64,000 nucleotides of DNA from JBPYFK01 sp051984675 (lineage in GTDB: Bacteria; Actinomycetota; Actinomycetes; Mycobacteriales; Pseudonocardiaceae), in NCBI GenBank assembly GCA_051984675.1, contig JBPYFK010000111.1, forward strand, positions 1-64,000, given 5' to 3'. The translations under genes were made by a program, and so were the position numbers. The notes below the pieces were generated by a model, which saw only the letters and a program-made list of their open reading frames with translations, was not told the origin of the DNA and made no database searches. Below are positions 18,180-26,692 of this stretch, piece after piece; the first letter of the stretch is position 1; each line of letters starts with the position of its first letter.

Positions 18180-18725
18180 TCAGTCGGCGCTGGCGCGGTA
18201 GACGTCCATCAGGTCGGTTCCGCGCTGCTCCCAGCGGTCGTAGAGGACGTCGGAGCCGTAGCGCGCGACGAGCTGCGCCTCGCCTCGCGTCACCGGGATC
18301 AAGGTGATGAGCTGGAGGATCGGGTCGCCCGACTCGTCGCACAGCACGTCGAAGTCGTCGGCCAGGTGCGGATGCGGCGCGGCGAGCGCTCCGCAGATGC
18401 TGGTGCCGGGCAGGAACGGCCGGTCGTTCATGATCAGTGCGCCGTAGCCGACCCGGCTGTTGGACTCGGTCAACAGCTCCGCGATCACGGCGGTCAGGTG
18501 CCGCCCCTGTTGCTCTTGTTCGGCGTGCACCGTGCACAGAACCTCCTGCGGCAACGGCGCTCCGGCGTTCCGCATTCGCAGGCCACTGGTCAGGATCGAG
18601 ACGTACCGGCCGTCAGCATGGTCGCAGTACACCAGCGAATACCCGCTGTCGGTGGGGTTCTCGCCCCCGCGAACCCGGCCGAGATGCTGCTCCACGTGCT
18701 CCGGGAAGCGGGCGAACCGGCTCAT
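18180..18725 (-). CDS. Suppressor-of-fused (SUFU) domain protein 1
   Basis: A 181-residue soluble protein with a SUFU-type domain over almost its whole length. Landmarks are YSLVYCDHADGRYVSILTSG, PQEVLCTVHAEQE, RPFLPGTSICGAL and LITLIPVTRGEAQL. A clear paralog lies at 28747-29340 (shared SGLR, LPGT-I-G and TL-PVT-GE). In bacteria this fold occurs alone and in toxin-immunity settings, but nothing here looks like a toxin. It is divergent from the cox cluster with 170 bases between, so it may share a control region with it. Confidence 0.8.
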   Translation of the reverse strand: MSRFARFPEHVEQHLGRVRGGENPTDSGYSLVYCDHADGRYVSILTSGLRMRNAGAPLPQEVLCTVHAEQEQQGRHLTAVIAELLTESNSRVGYGALIMNDRPFLPGTSICGALAAPHPHLADDFDVLCDESGDPILQLITLIPVTRGEAQLVARYGSDVLYDRWEQRGTDLMDVYRASAD

Positions 18726-18895
18726 GTCTCACCTCGCAGGTCGGCAACCGGGTCGCCACCCGACGCCACCAACGTCACCACCCGGCACAGCGATGATGCC
18801 GTGCCAGCTCCGGCGGCCGAACCCGGGGTACTGCGGACCTCGGGGACGCGGGGGCGGTGATCGCCATATCGCGGCTGGTCGCATACGCTCGCCAC

Positions 18896-19807
18896 ATGGT
18901 GGACAGCCACGTGGTGGGCAGTCACGGCGACGGAGTCGAGTTCGAGTCGCCGGCCGAGGTGGCCGCCGCCCTGGACAGCGCCGGCTACCTGCCGGACGAG
19001 GGGATCGCGACCGCCGCGTTCCTCGCGCTGCGGATGCGCCGCCCGCTGCTGTGCGAGGGCGAGCCCGGCACCGGAAAGACGGCCCTAGCGCAGGCGCTGG
19101 CCGACGCGCTGGGGCAGCGGCTGATCCGGTTGCAGTGTCACGAGGGCATCGACGCAGCGCAGGCGCTGTACGACTGGGACTTCCCGCGGCAGCTGCTGCA
19201 CCTGCGCACGCTGGAGGCGGCCTCGGACGGCGCGCTGGATGTCGAGCAGGCCGAATCCTCCCTCTACACCTCGCGGTTTCTGCTGGCCAGGCCGTTGCTG
19301 CGAGCCCTCCAGGAGGCACCGTGCGTGCTGCTGGTCGACGAGATCGACCGCGCCGACGACGAGTTCGAGGCGTTCCTGCTGGAAGTGCTGTCCGAATACA
19401 CCGTGAGCATCCCGGAGCTGGGTGTGGTGTCGGCGAAGGAGCCGCCCGTGGTGGTCCTGACGTCGAACCGCACCCGCGAGGTGCACGATGCGTTGAAGCG
19501 GCGCTGCCTCTACCACTGGTTGGAGCATCCGAGCCTGTCCCGCGAGGTGGCGATCCTGCGCCGGAGGCTGCCGGGTCTGGACGAGCGGCTGGCGAAGCAG
19601 CTGGCGGCGGCCGTCCAGCGGATGCGTGAGATGGAGCTGCTCAAGCCACCGGGCGTGGCTGAGGCGCTGGACTGGGCCCAGGCGTTGCTCGCCTTGGGAC
19701 GCCGGGAGCTGGACACCGAAGTCGCCGCGAGCACGCTCGGCGCCGTGCTGAAGTACCGCGAGGACGCGGACCGGGTGCGTGACGCCGGTGTTCTCGGGAC
19801 GCCGTGA
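18896..19807 (+). CDS. MoxR-family AAA+ ATPase (CoxD-like)
   Basis: A 303-residue AAA+ chaperone ATPase: Walker A GEPGTGKT at 55-62, Walker B VLLVDEID at about 143-150, sensor region VVLTSNRTREVHDALKRRC, and the MoxR lid with LLALGRRELD. Members next to CO-dehydrogenase genes (CoxD) act with the VWA partner CoxE in maturing the copper- or molybdenum-containing active site; transfer of that role here is inference from context. ATG 18896 is preferred over the upstream in-frame GTG 18857. It is the first gene of the cox cluster. Confidence 0.9.
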   Translation: MVDSHVVGSHGDGVEFESPAEVAAALDSAGYLPDEGIATAAFLALRMRRPLLCEGEPGTGKTALAQALADALGQRLIRLQCHEGIDAAQALYDWDFPRQLLHLRTLEAASDGALDVEQAESSLYTSRFLLARPLLRALQEAPCVLLVDEIDRADDEFEAFLLEVLSEYTVSIPELGVVSAKEPPVVVLTSNRTREVHDALKRRCLYHWLEHPSLSREVAILRRRLPGLDERLAKQLAAAVQRMREMELLKPPGVAEALDWAQALLALGRRELDTEVAASTLGAVLKYREDADRVRDAGVLGTP

Positions 19808-19897
19808 GGGGCCGTGCACGACGACGCGCGCAACGATGTGTCGGGAGGCGGGAGTTCGAGCCGTCTCCGCTCACACTCGCGGGTGCACAATGCGGAC

Positions 19898-21067
19898 ATG
19901 GGGGACGGCCATCACCGGCGAGCGGGCTGGCTGGCGTCTGACCTGGTGGCCTTCGCCCGCGCGTTGCGCTACGCGGGCCTGGCCTGCGACCCGACACGGG
20001 TCCAGGCGTTCCTGTCGGCCACGGAGCACATCGCGTTTGACGACCGCGCCCAGTTCTACTGGGCGGGACGGGTGACGCTGTGTTCCGAGCCGGACGACCT
20101 CGCCCGCTTCGACGCCGCCTTCGCGCATTGGTTCGGCTCCGCCGGCCTCCCCGAGCCTGGGCGGGCTGGCCAGCCGGAGCCGCGCCCGGCGCGGATCGCC
20201 GCGCTGAGCAGGTCCGCTGACGGCTCCGCCGAGGCCGGCGAGAGCGAGCCGATCGCGGCCACCGCCAGCGGTGTCGAGGTGCTCCGCCGGCGTGACCTCG
20301 CCGCCCTCGGCGTCGAGGAGCGCGAGCACCTGCGCCGCTTGCTCGCCGTTTTGCGGCCGGACCCGCCCCTGCGCCGGGCGCTGCGGCGCCGGCGCTCCCG
20401 GAGCGGGAACCTGGACCCTCGCGACACGCTGCGCTCGCTACTGCGCACCGGCGGCGAGCCGGTGCGCTTGCGGCGCCGCCGCAAGGCGTCGCGCGCACGC
20501 CGGGTGGTACTGCTGATCGACGTCTCGGGGTCGATGAGCCCCTACGCGGACGCCCTGTTGCGGTTCGCGCACGTCGTCGTCCGCCGCGCACCAATGACGA
20601 CCGAGGTGTTCACCCTGGGCACGCGGATGACGCGGGTGACGCGGCAGCTCCGCCAGCGCGATCCTGAGACGGCGCTGGCAGCAGCCGCCCGGGCGGTGCC
20701 GGACTTCTCCGGCGGTACCCGGCTCGGTGAGACACTGCGCGCCTTCCTCGACCGGTGGGGACAGCGGGGTATCGCGCGAGGTGCCGTGGTCGTGGTGTTC
20801 TCCGATGGGTGGGAGCGGGGTGACGCGGCTTTGCTCGGTGAGCAGGTGGGCCGCCTGAAGCGCCTTGCCCGCGCGGTGCTGTGGGCGAACCCGCATGTCG
20901 GCAAGGACGGCTACGCGCCGGTGCAGTCGGGAATTGTGGCGGCACTTCCGCACGTTGACCGATTGATCGCTGGTCACAGCTTGCAGGCGCTGGCCGAGCT
21001 GTGGACGTGGGTACTCCACCTCGCCGCGGGCTCGGATACTGGCCCGGTACGGGCGTCTTCGCAGTGA
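19898..21067 (+). CDS. VWA-domain protein (CoxE-like)
   Basis: A 389-residue partner of the preceding ATPase. The C-terminal half is a von Willebrand factor A domain with a complete metal-ion-dependent adhesion site: DVSGS at 208-212, SGGTRLG for the Thr, and FSDGWERGD for the distal Asp. The N-terminal half is helical and Arg-rich. ATG 19898 is chosen over GTG 19814, which would add 28 residues without family features; the gap to the ATPase gene is then 90 bases. The stop codon lies in the first unit of a 16-base repeat array. Confidence 0.87.
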   Translation: MGDGHHRRAGWLASDLVAFARALRYAGLACDPTRVQAFLSATEHIAFDDRAQFYWAGRVTLCSEPDDLARFDAAFAHWFGSAGLPEPGRAGQPEPRPARIAALSRSADGSAEAGESEPIAATASGVEVLRRRDLAALGVEEREHLRRLLAVLRPDPPLRRALRRRRSRSGNLDPRDTLRSLLRTGGEPVRLRRRRKASRARRVVLLIDVSGSMSPYADALLRFAHVVVRRAPMTTEVFTLGTRMTRVTRQLRQRDPETALAAAARAVPDFSGGTRLGETLRAFLDRWGQRGIARGAVVVVFSDGWERGDAALLGEQVGRLKRLARAVLWANPHVGKDGYAPVQSGIVAALPHVDRLIAGHSLQALAELWTWVLHLAAGSDTGPVRASSQ

Positions 21068-21143
21068 TGTGGCGGTGTACTGATGTGGCGATCTAGTGAT
21101 GTGGCGGTCTAGTGATGTGGTCGTGTAGTGATGCGGGGGTGCG
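21064..21143 (+). repeat. Five tandem 16-base repeats running into the xdhC start
   Basis: Units begin at 21064, 21080, 21096, 21112 and 21128, with consensus GTGATGTGGCGGTCTA. They fill the whole space between the coxE stop and the xdhC start, and a sixth partial unit (GTGATGCG) at 21144 supplies the xdhC start region. Similarity falls toward the 3' end. Each unit has GTGATG, giving many possible starts in changing frames because 16 is not a multiple of three. Confidence 0.85.
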
Positions 21144-21146
21144 GTG

Positions 21147-22280
21147 ATGCGTGAGGTTCTGGGCGAACTGGTCCAGCACTGGCAGGACGATCGTGCGGTG
21201 GGCTTGGGCACTGTGGTCGCCACGTTCCGCTCGGCGCCGCGCCCGTCCGGCGCGAGCATGCTGGTCACGGACGACGGAGCGGCTGTGGGCAGCGTGTCCG
21301 GTGGCTGCGTCGAGGGCGCGGTCTACGAGCAGGCGAGCGCGGCGATCGCTGGCGACCCGCCGGTGCTGCAACGCTTCGGAGTCAGCGACGACGACGCTTT
21401 CGCGGTCGGTCTGACCTGCGGCGGGATCATCGACGTCTTCATCGAGCGGATCGACCGCAAGTCGTTTCCCGAGCTGACCGAACTGGCGCGGTCGGTGCGG
21501 GAGGAAGAACCGGTCGCGCTGGTGACGGTGGTGGAGCACCCGGACCCGGCAGTGGTCGGATCGCACCTGGTGGTGTGGCCGGATCGGGCGGCCGGCGGGT
21601 TCGGGAGCCGGCGTATCGAGGACGCCGTGCTCGACGACGCCCGTGGCCTGCTCGCGAGCGGTCGGTCGGGGACGTTGGAGTACGGACCGGAGGGCCAGCG
21701 CAGGGGTGAGGGCCTGCGGGTCTTCGTCAATTCCTTCGAGCCGCAGCCACGCATGATCGTCTTCGGGGCGATCGACTTCGCCGCCGCGGTCGCGCGGATC
21801 GGCTCGTTTCTCGGCTACCGCGTGACGGTGTGCGACGCTCGCCAGGTGTTCGCCACCCGCAGCCGGTTCCCGGACGCGGACGAGGTGGTGGTCGACTGGC
21901 CGCACCGCTACCTGGCTGCCGAGGCCGAAGCGGGCCGGTTGGACCAGCGCAGCGCTGTGATGGTGCTGACGCACGACCCGAAGTTCGACGTCCCGGTGCT
22001 GGAGGTGGCGCTGCGCCAGAACGTCGGGTACGTCGGCGCCATGGGTTCCCGCCGCACTCACGAGGACCGGCTGCGCCGGCTGCGCGAGCATGGCCTGAGC
22101 GAGGAGGAACTGGCCCGGTTGTCCTCGCCGATCGGCCTCGATCTCGGGGCGCGCACGCCCGAGGAGACGGCGGTGTCGATCGCGGCCGAGTTGATCTCGC
22201 TGCGTTGGGGCGGGCGTGGGGTGCGCCTGTCCGAACAGGAGGGCCCGATCCATCACCACTCCGGTGGCCGGATTGGATGA
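21147..22280 (+). CDS. XdhC/CoxI-family molybdenum hydroxylase maturation protein
   Basis: A 377-residue protein with the XdhC N-terminal domain (GTVVATFRSAPRPSGASML, SVSGGCVEGAVYEQA, GLTCGGIIDVFIE) and the C-terminal Rossmann-type XdhC domain (IVFGAIDFAAAVARIGSFLG, YVGAMGSRRTHEDRL, GLDLGARTPEETAVSIAAEL). Family members bind the molybdenum cofactor and help its sulfuration and insertion into xanthine-oxidase-type enzymes. It lies between the ATPase/VWA pair and the enzyme genes. GTG 21144 is an alternative start one codon earlier. No clear ribosome binding site is seen because the repeat array occupies the upstream region. Confidence 0.92.
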   Translation: MREVLGELVQHWQDDRAVGLGTVVATFRSAPRPSGASMLVTDDGAAVGSVSGGCVEGAVYEQASAAIAGDPPVLQRFGVSDDDAFAVGLTCGGIIDVFIERIDRKSFPELTELARSVREEEPVALVTVVEHPDPAVVGSHLVVWPDRAAGGFGSRRIEDAVLDDARGLLASGRSGTLEYGPEGQRRGEGLRVFVNSFEPQPRMIVFGAIDFAAAVARIGSFLGYRVTVCDARQVFATRSRFPDADEVVVDWPHRYLAAEAEAGRLDQRSAVMVLTHDPKFDVPVLEVALRQNVGYVGAMGSRRTHEDRLRRLREHGLSEEELARLSSPIGLDLGARTPEETAVSIAAELISLRWGGRGVRLSEQEGPIHHHSGGRIG

Positions 22281-22602
22281 TCAACGGCCGGGTGATCTTT
22301 GCGAATCCGCGTTTGCGGAATGCCGTGGCGCCAGACTCCCGCATGTGCGGAACTGTCTCGCCGAACTGCTCCTGAAGTGCGGTTATGTTGATCCACTTCG
22401 TTGTTCGAAATAGCGGCGAAGTGAGTCTCTGACGGGGTTGCCTGTGCTGGGGGTGAGTAGCAGGCTCTAACCGTGTGGCCGTGATCACTCGTCGCGGTCA
22501 TGCGGTTACACCGTCACCGATTCTTTGAACGTTCGCGCATTGCCGCGGCCCCGACCCGGCCGTTCCCACCGGAGTGGCCGTTGGGCGTCATGAGGAGGCC
22601 CC
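22281..22602 (+). other. Intergenic region upstream of coxSLM
   Basis: A 322-base gap with no convincing gene. TTGATC at 22388-22393 followed after 17 bases by TAGCGG is a possible weak promoter, which would allow coxSLM to be transcribed separately from the maturation genes. GAGGAGG just before ATG 22603 is the coxS ribosome binding site. Confidence 0.35.
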
Positions 22603-23151
22603 ATGTCGCGCATCACCGTCAATGTCGATGGAGCTACGTTCACCGACGAAGTCGAACCACGCACGTTGCTCGTGCAGTACCTGCGAGAACGCTTGGGCAA
22701 AGTCGGCACTGTGGTCGGCTGCGACACCAGCAACTGCGGCGCCTGCACGGTCCACATGGACGGGCACAGCGTGAAGTCCTGTTCGGTCCTGGCAGTCCAG
22801 GCGGACGGGCACGACATCACCACCATCGAAGGGCTCGCCCGGGACGGCGAGCTGCATCCGATGCAGCAGGCTTTTCACGACAACCATGCCCTGCAATGCG
22901 GTTTCTGCACGCCCGGAATGATCATGCAGGCGCTGGATCTGCTCGCCGAGAACCCTGATCCCGACGAGCACCAGATCCGCGAGGGACTGGAAGGAAACCT
23001 GTGCCGCTGCACGGGATACCAGAACATCGTCCGTGCCGTTCGGGACGCGGCCACCCGCATGGAACCCGGGGCGGGACCTCCCATAGAGCAGGCCGAACCG
23101 GCGCCCACACGTGCCCGTGAGCAGGCGCGTTCCGGGGGAGGCGCGAAATGA
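22603..23151 (+). CDS. Molybdenum hydroxylase small subunit, 2x[2Fe-2S] (CoxS-like)
   Basis: The 182-residue electron-transfer subunit. An N-terminal plant-type ferredoxin domain carries Cys40, Cys45, Cys48 and Cys60 (GCDTSNCGACTV), and the helical second domain carries Cys99, Cys102, Cys134 and Cys136 (CGFCTPG, NLCRCTGYQNI). It passes electrons from the molybdenum site of the large subunit to FAD of the medium subunit. Compared with typical CoxS (about 160 residues) it has a C-terminal polar tail of some 25 residues. The stop overlaps the coxL start (ATGA). Confidence 0.95.
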   Translation: MSRITVNVDGATFTDEVEPRTLLVQYLRERLGKVGTVVGCDTSNCGACTVHMDGHSVKSCSVLAVQADGHDITTIEGLARDGELHPMQQAFHDNHALQCGFCTPGMIMQALDLLAENPDPDEHQIREGLEGNLCRCTGYQNIVRAVRDAATRMEPGAGPPIEQAEPAPTRAREQARSGGGAK

Positions 23152-25544
23152 CCTCGCTGCTGGAGCCCGAAGTCGGCCGTGCCCGCAAACGTAAGGAAGA
23201 CGCACGCCTGATCACCGGTCGCACGCGGTGGACCGACAACATGGCGTTGCCCGGCATGCTGCACCTGGCGATCCTGCGCAGCCCGGTGGCGCACGCCAGG
23301 ATCACGGCGATCGACACCTCGGCGGCCCGGCGGATGTCCGGGGTGCAGGCCGTGATCACGGGCCAGGATCTCGCCGGCGAGCAGGGCAGCCTGCCGTGTG
23401 CCTGGCCGATCACCCCGGACATGCAGGCGCCGGCGGCGCCGTCGCTGGCCGTGGACCGGGTGAACTTCGCCGGCGAGGCCGTTGCCGTCGTCGCCGCCCG
23501 CAGCGCGGCCGAGGCGCGGGACGCGCTCGACGCGATCGACATCGACTACGAGGACCTGCCGGTCGTGCTCGACATGGAGCAGGCGATCTCCGACGGCGCG
23601 CCCCTGGTGCACGAGGACCTCGGCACCAACCGCAGTGCCACCTGGACGTTCGACTCGGCCGAGGCCGGCAGCGGCGGTGACGTGGAGCGGGCACTGGCCG
23701 AGGCCGAGGTGCGCGTCGACCGGACCTTCCGCCAGCAGCGGCTGATCCCGGCGTTCATGGAACCCCGGTCGGTGCTGGTCGATCCGACCGGCGAGCAGCT
23801 CACGATGTGGTCGGCGACCCAGATCCCGCACATCCTGCGCACGATGCTCGCGATGACGCTTGGCGAACCGGAGCACAAGATCCGCGTGATCGCCCCGGAT
23901 GTCGGCGGTGGCTTCGGCGGGAAGCTCCAGGTCACGCCGGAGGAGGTGATCGCGTTCCTGATGGCGCGGCGGCTGGGTCGGCCGGTGAAGTGGACCGAGA
24001 CACGCTCGGAGAGCATGCTGTCGGCCCATCACGGCCGGGACCAGATCCAGCGGCTGTCCCTCGCCGCCCGCTCCGACGGCACGGTCACCGGCCTGAAGGT
24101 CGAGTTGCTCGCGGACATGGGCGCCTACCTGCGGCTGGTGACGCCGGGCGTGCCGATCCTGGGCGCGTTCATGTTCAACGCGATCTACAAGTTCCCGGCG
24201 TACCGGTTCAGCTGCACCAACGTCTTCACCAACAAGACCCCGACCGACGCCTATCGGGGCGCGGGTCGCCCGGAGGCGACGTTCGGTATCGAGCGGATGA
24301 TGGACGAGCTCGCGGCCGAGCTGGGCATGGACCCGATGGAGGTGCGCCGGAAGAACTGGATCGCCCATGACGAGTTCCCGTTCACCACGGTCTCGGGTCT
24401 GACCTACGACTCGGGCAACTACGAGGCCGCGACGGACAAGGCCACGGAGCTGTTCGACTACCGCGGGCTGCGCGCCGAGCAGGAGGAGCGCCGCCGACGT
24501 GGTGATCCGGTGCAGCTCGGCATCGGCATCTCGACCTTCACCGAGATGTGCGGGCTGGCGCCGTCCCGGCTGCTGGGCGAGCTGTCCTACGGCGCCGGCG
24601 GTTGGGAATACGCCCAGGTGCGGATGCTGCCTACCGGAAAGGTCGAGGTCATCACTGGTTCCTCGCCGCACGGCCAGGGCCACGAGACGGCGTGGAGCCA
24701 GCTCGTCGCGGACCGGCTCGGCGTGCCCTTCGAGGATGTCGAGATCCTGCACGGCGACACGCAGTCCTCGCACAAGGGCATGGACACCTACGGGTCAAGG
24801 TCCCTGGCCGTGGGCGGCATGGCCGTGGTCGGCGCGGTGGACAAGGTGATCGAGAAGGCGAGGACGATCGCCGCGCACATGCTGGAGTGTTCCGAGGACG
24901 ACCTGGAGTTCAGCGGCGGCCGGTTCGGGGTGCGCGGGACCGACCAGTCCACCGGTATCGCGGATATCGCGCTGGCCGCGTTCGCCGCGCACGACCTGCC
25001 GGAGGGCGTCGAGCCGAGTCTGGACAGCGAGGCCACGTTCGACCCGGAGAACTTCTCCTTCCCGCACGGCACCCACCTCTGCGCGACCGAAGTGGACACC
25101 GAGACGGGGCGCGTGAGTATCCGTTCCTACGTCAGCGTGGACGACGTCGGCACGGTGGTGAACCCGCTGATCGTGGAGGGTCAGGTGCACGGCGGCCTGG
25201 CGCAGGGCATCGCCCAAGCGCTGTTCGAGACCGCGACGTACGACGCGGACGGGACGCTGACCTCGGGCACGTTCGCTGACTACCTGCTGCCCTCGGCGGC
25301 TGATCTGCCCGCCTTCACCACCGACCGCACCGAGACCCGGGCGACAACGAACCCGCTGGGTGTCAAGGGCGTCGGGGAAGCGGGCACGATCGCCTCCACA
25401 CCGGCGGTGGTCAACGCGATCGTGGACGCACTCCGGCCTTACGGGGTCAACGACGTCGAGATGCCGTGCTCCCCGCCGCGGGTGTGGCGCGCCGTTCAGG
25501 CAGCCAGCGGCGGGGCGGCCACTTCCACGGGAGGTTCGCGATGA
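23148..25544 (+). CDS. Form II CO-dehydrogenase-like large subunit (CoxL-like)
   Basis: The 798-residue catalytic subunit of a xanthine-oxidase-family molybdenum hydroxylase. Family blocks include VGRARKRKEDARLITG, GGGFGGKLQ, TSHGQGHETAW-like GSSPHGQGHETAW, and GVKGVGEAGTIASTPAVVNA with the presumed catalytic Glu. The active-site loop reads AYRGAGR at 368-374, the form II signature; proven aerobic CO dehydrogenases (form I) have AYxCSFR with a Cys that binds copper. The real substrate is therefore uncertain and may be another aldehyde, heterocycle or purine-like compound. Start ATG 23148 overlaps coxS by four bases. Confidence 0.93.
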   Translation: MTSLLEPEVGRARKRKEDARLITGRTRWTDNMALPGMLHLAILRSPVAHARITAIDTSAARRMSGVQAVITGQDLAGEQGSLPCAWPITPDMQAPAAPSLAVDRVNFAGEAVAVVAARSAAEARDALDAIDIDYEDLPVVLDMEQAISDGAPLVHEDLGTNRSATWTFDSAEAGSGGDVERALAEAEVRVDRTFRQQRLIPAFMEPRSVLVDPTGEQLTMWSATQIPHILRTMLAMTLGEPEHKIRVIAPDVGGGFGGKLQVTPEEVIAFLMARRLGRPVKWTETRSESMLSAHHGRDQIQRLSLAARSDGTVTGLKVELLADMGAYLRLVTPGVPILGAFMFNAIYKFPAYRFSCTNVFTNKTPTDAYRGAGRPEATFGIERMMDELAAELGMDPMEVRRKNWIAHDEFPFTTVSGLTYDSGNYEAATDKATELFDYRGLRAEQEERRRRGDPVQLGIGISTFTEMCGLAPSRLLGELSYGAGGWEYAQVRMLPTGKVEVITGSSPHGQGHETAWSQLVADRLGVPFEDVEILHGDTQSSHKGMDTYGSRSLAVGGMAVVGAVDKVIEKARTIAAHMLECSEDDLEFSGGRFGVRGTDQSTGIADIALAAFAAHDLPEGVEPSLDSEATFDPENFSFPHGTHLCATEVDTETGRVSIRSYVSVDDVGTVVNPLIVEGQVHGGLAQGIAQALFETATYDADGTLTSGTFADYLLPSAADLPAFTTDRTETRATTNPLGVKGVGEAGTIASTPAVVNAIVDALRPYGVNDVEMPCSPPRVWRAVQAASGGAATSTGGSR

Positions 25545-26395
25545 TTCCAGCACAGTTCGAGTACGTCGCACCCTCCACTGTGGACGAGGCGGTGCGCGCC
25601 CTGGCGGAGGCGGGGGAGGACGCGAAGGTCCTCGCCGGCGGGCAGAGCCTGCTGCCGGTACTGCGGATGCGGCTCGCCGACCCGCGGGTGGTCGTCGACC
25701 TCGGCCAGATTCCCGAGCTGCGAGGGGTCCGGGAAGAGGGTGGTTCGCTGGTCATCGGAGCGATGACCGCGCACCACGACATCATCCGCGACCGGCTCGT
25801 CCGTGACCACGCGCAACTGCTCGCGCTGGCCACGCGAACCGTGGCGGACCCGCAGGTTCGCCACCGGGGCACCTTCGGTGGGTCGCTGGCCCACGCCGAC
25901 CCCGCGGGCGACCTGCTCGCCCCGGCACTCGCGCTGGACGCCGAGATGGTGATCGCGGGCCCGGACGGTCGGCGCACCATGCCCGCCTCGGAGTTCTTCG
26001 TGGACTACTTCACCACCGTGCTGGGCAGCGGTGACGTCCTGTGCGAGGTGCGGGTCCCCAAGTTCACCGGGTGGGGCGCGCACTACGAGAAGTTCAATCT
26101 CGTCGCGCAGGCGTGGTCGCTGGTCGCGGTGGCCGCGGCGGTCCGGGTGGCGGACGGGCAGATCGCCGAAGCCCGTGTCGGCCTGACCAACATGGCCGCC
26201 ACCCCGGTGCGCGCCACCGGAGTCGAACAGGCGCTCGTTGGCCAGCCGGCGACGGCCGAAGCGATCCGGGAAGCGGCCCGGCACGCCGCGGAGGGCACCA
26301 GTCCAGCCAGCGACGCCAACGCGGACAGCGACTACCGCCTGCACCTCGCGGAGGTCCTCACGGGCAGGGCGGTGGCCGCTGCCGCGGGTGGATAG
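25541..26395 (+). CDS. Molybdenum hydroxylase medium subunit, FAD-binding (CoxM-like)
   Basis: The 284-residue flavoprotein subunit. It has the two FAD-binding signatures of the family: AGGQSLLP at 32-39 and TFGGSLAHADPAGD at about 110-123. A CO-dehydrogenase flavoprotein C-terminal domain follows (HYEKFNLVAQAWSLVAVAAAV, GLTNMAATPVRA). ATG 25541 overlaps the coxL stop (ATGA), and GGGAGG lies 8-9 bases before it. Together CoxS, CoxL and CoxM form the expected (LMS)2 enzyme. Confidence 0.95.
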   Translation: MIPAQFEYVAPSTVDEAVRALAEAGEDAKVLAGGQSLLPVLRMRLADPRVVVDLGQIPELRGVREEGGSLVIGAMTAHHDIIRDRLVRDHAQLLALATRTVADPQVRHRGTFGGSLAHADPAGDLLAPALALDAEMVIAGPDGRRTMPASEFFVDYFTTVLGSGDVLCEVRVPKFTGWGAHYEKFNLVAQAWSLVAVAAAVRVADGQIAEARVGLTNMAATPVRATGVEQALVGQPATAEAIREAARHAAEGTSPASDANADSDYRLHLAEVLTGRAVAAAAGG

Positions 26396-26470
26396 CAGGG
26401 GAGTTCGGCCGGATCGCCGGGTAGCCATCCAGCTCCCGGGGTAGTCCGAGGAAAGCCGGGCAGTCATCAT

Positions 26471-26512
26471 CAGTCCCGGAGGGAACCTCGTCGGTGGTTT
26501 CCTCCGGGACTG
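26471..26512 (+). terminator. Hairpin between coxM and coxG
   Basis: Perfect 12-base arms CAGTCCCGGAGG and CCTCCGGGACTG enclose an 18-base loop, 75 bases after the coxM stop. A second, weaker hairpin with arms GTCCCCC and GGGGGAC lies at 26579-26616. These may lower transcription into coxG. Confidence 0.65.
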
Positions 26513-26692
26513 TGCCCCCGAGGGCGTCTCCTGGCAGCGGGCCTACTACCAGGGTCTCAGAACAGGGGTGACCAGCAAGTCCCCCAGAAGGCCCGAGAAC
26601 GACAGGCCCGGGGGACGATCGGGCTCGGGGGCGATATCGCCCTGGATCTCGGCTGTGACACGAACTCGGTAGCGACAAAGGAGGAACGACCC

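Noticed and set aside
21064..21143. Possible CRISPR-like repeat array
   Set aside because: The units are directly adjacent with no spacers and no cas genes are present. It is a simple tandem repeat.
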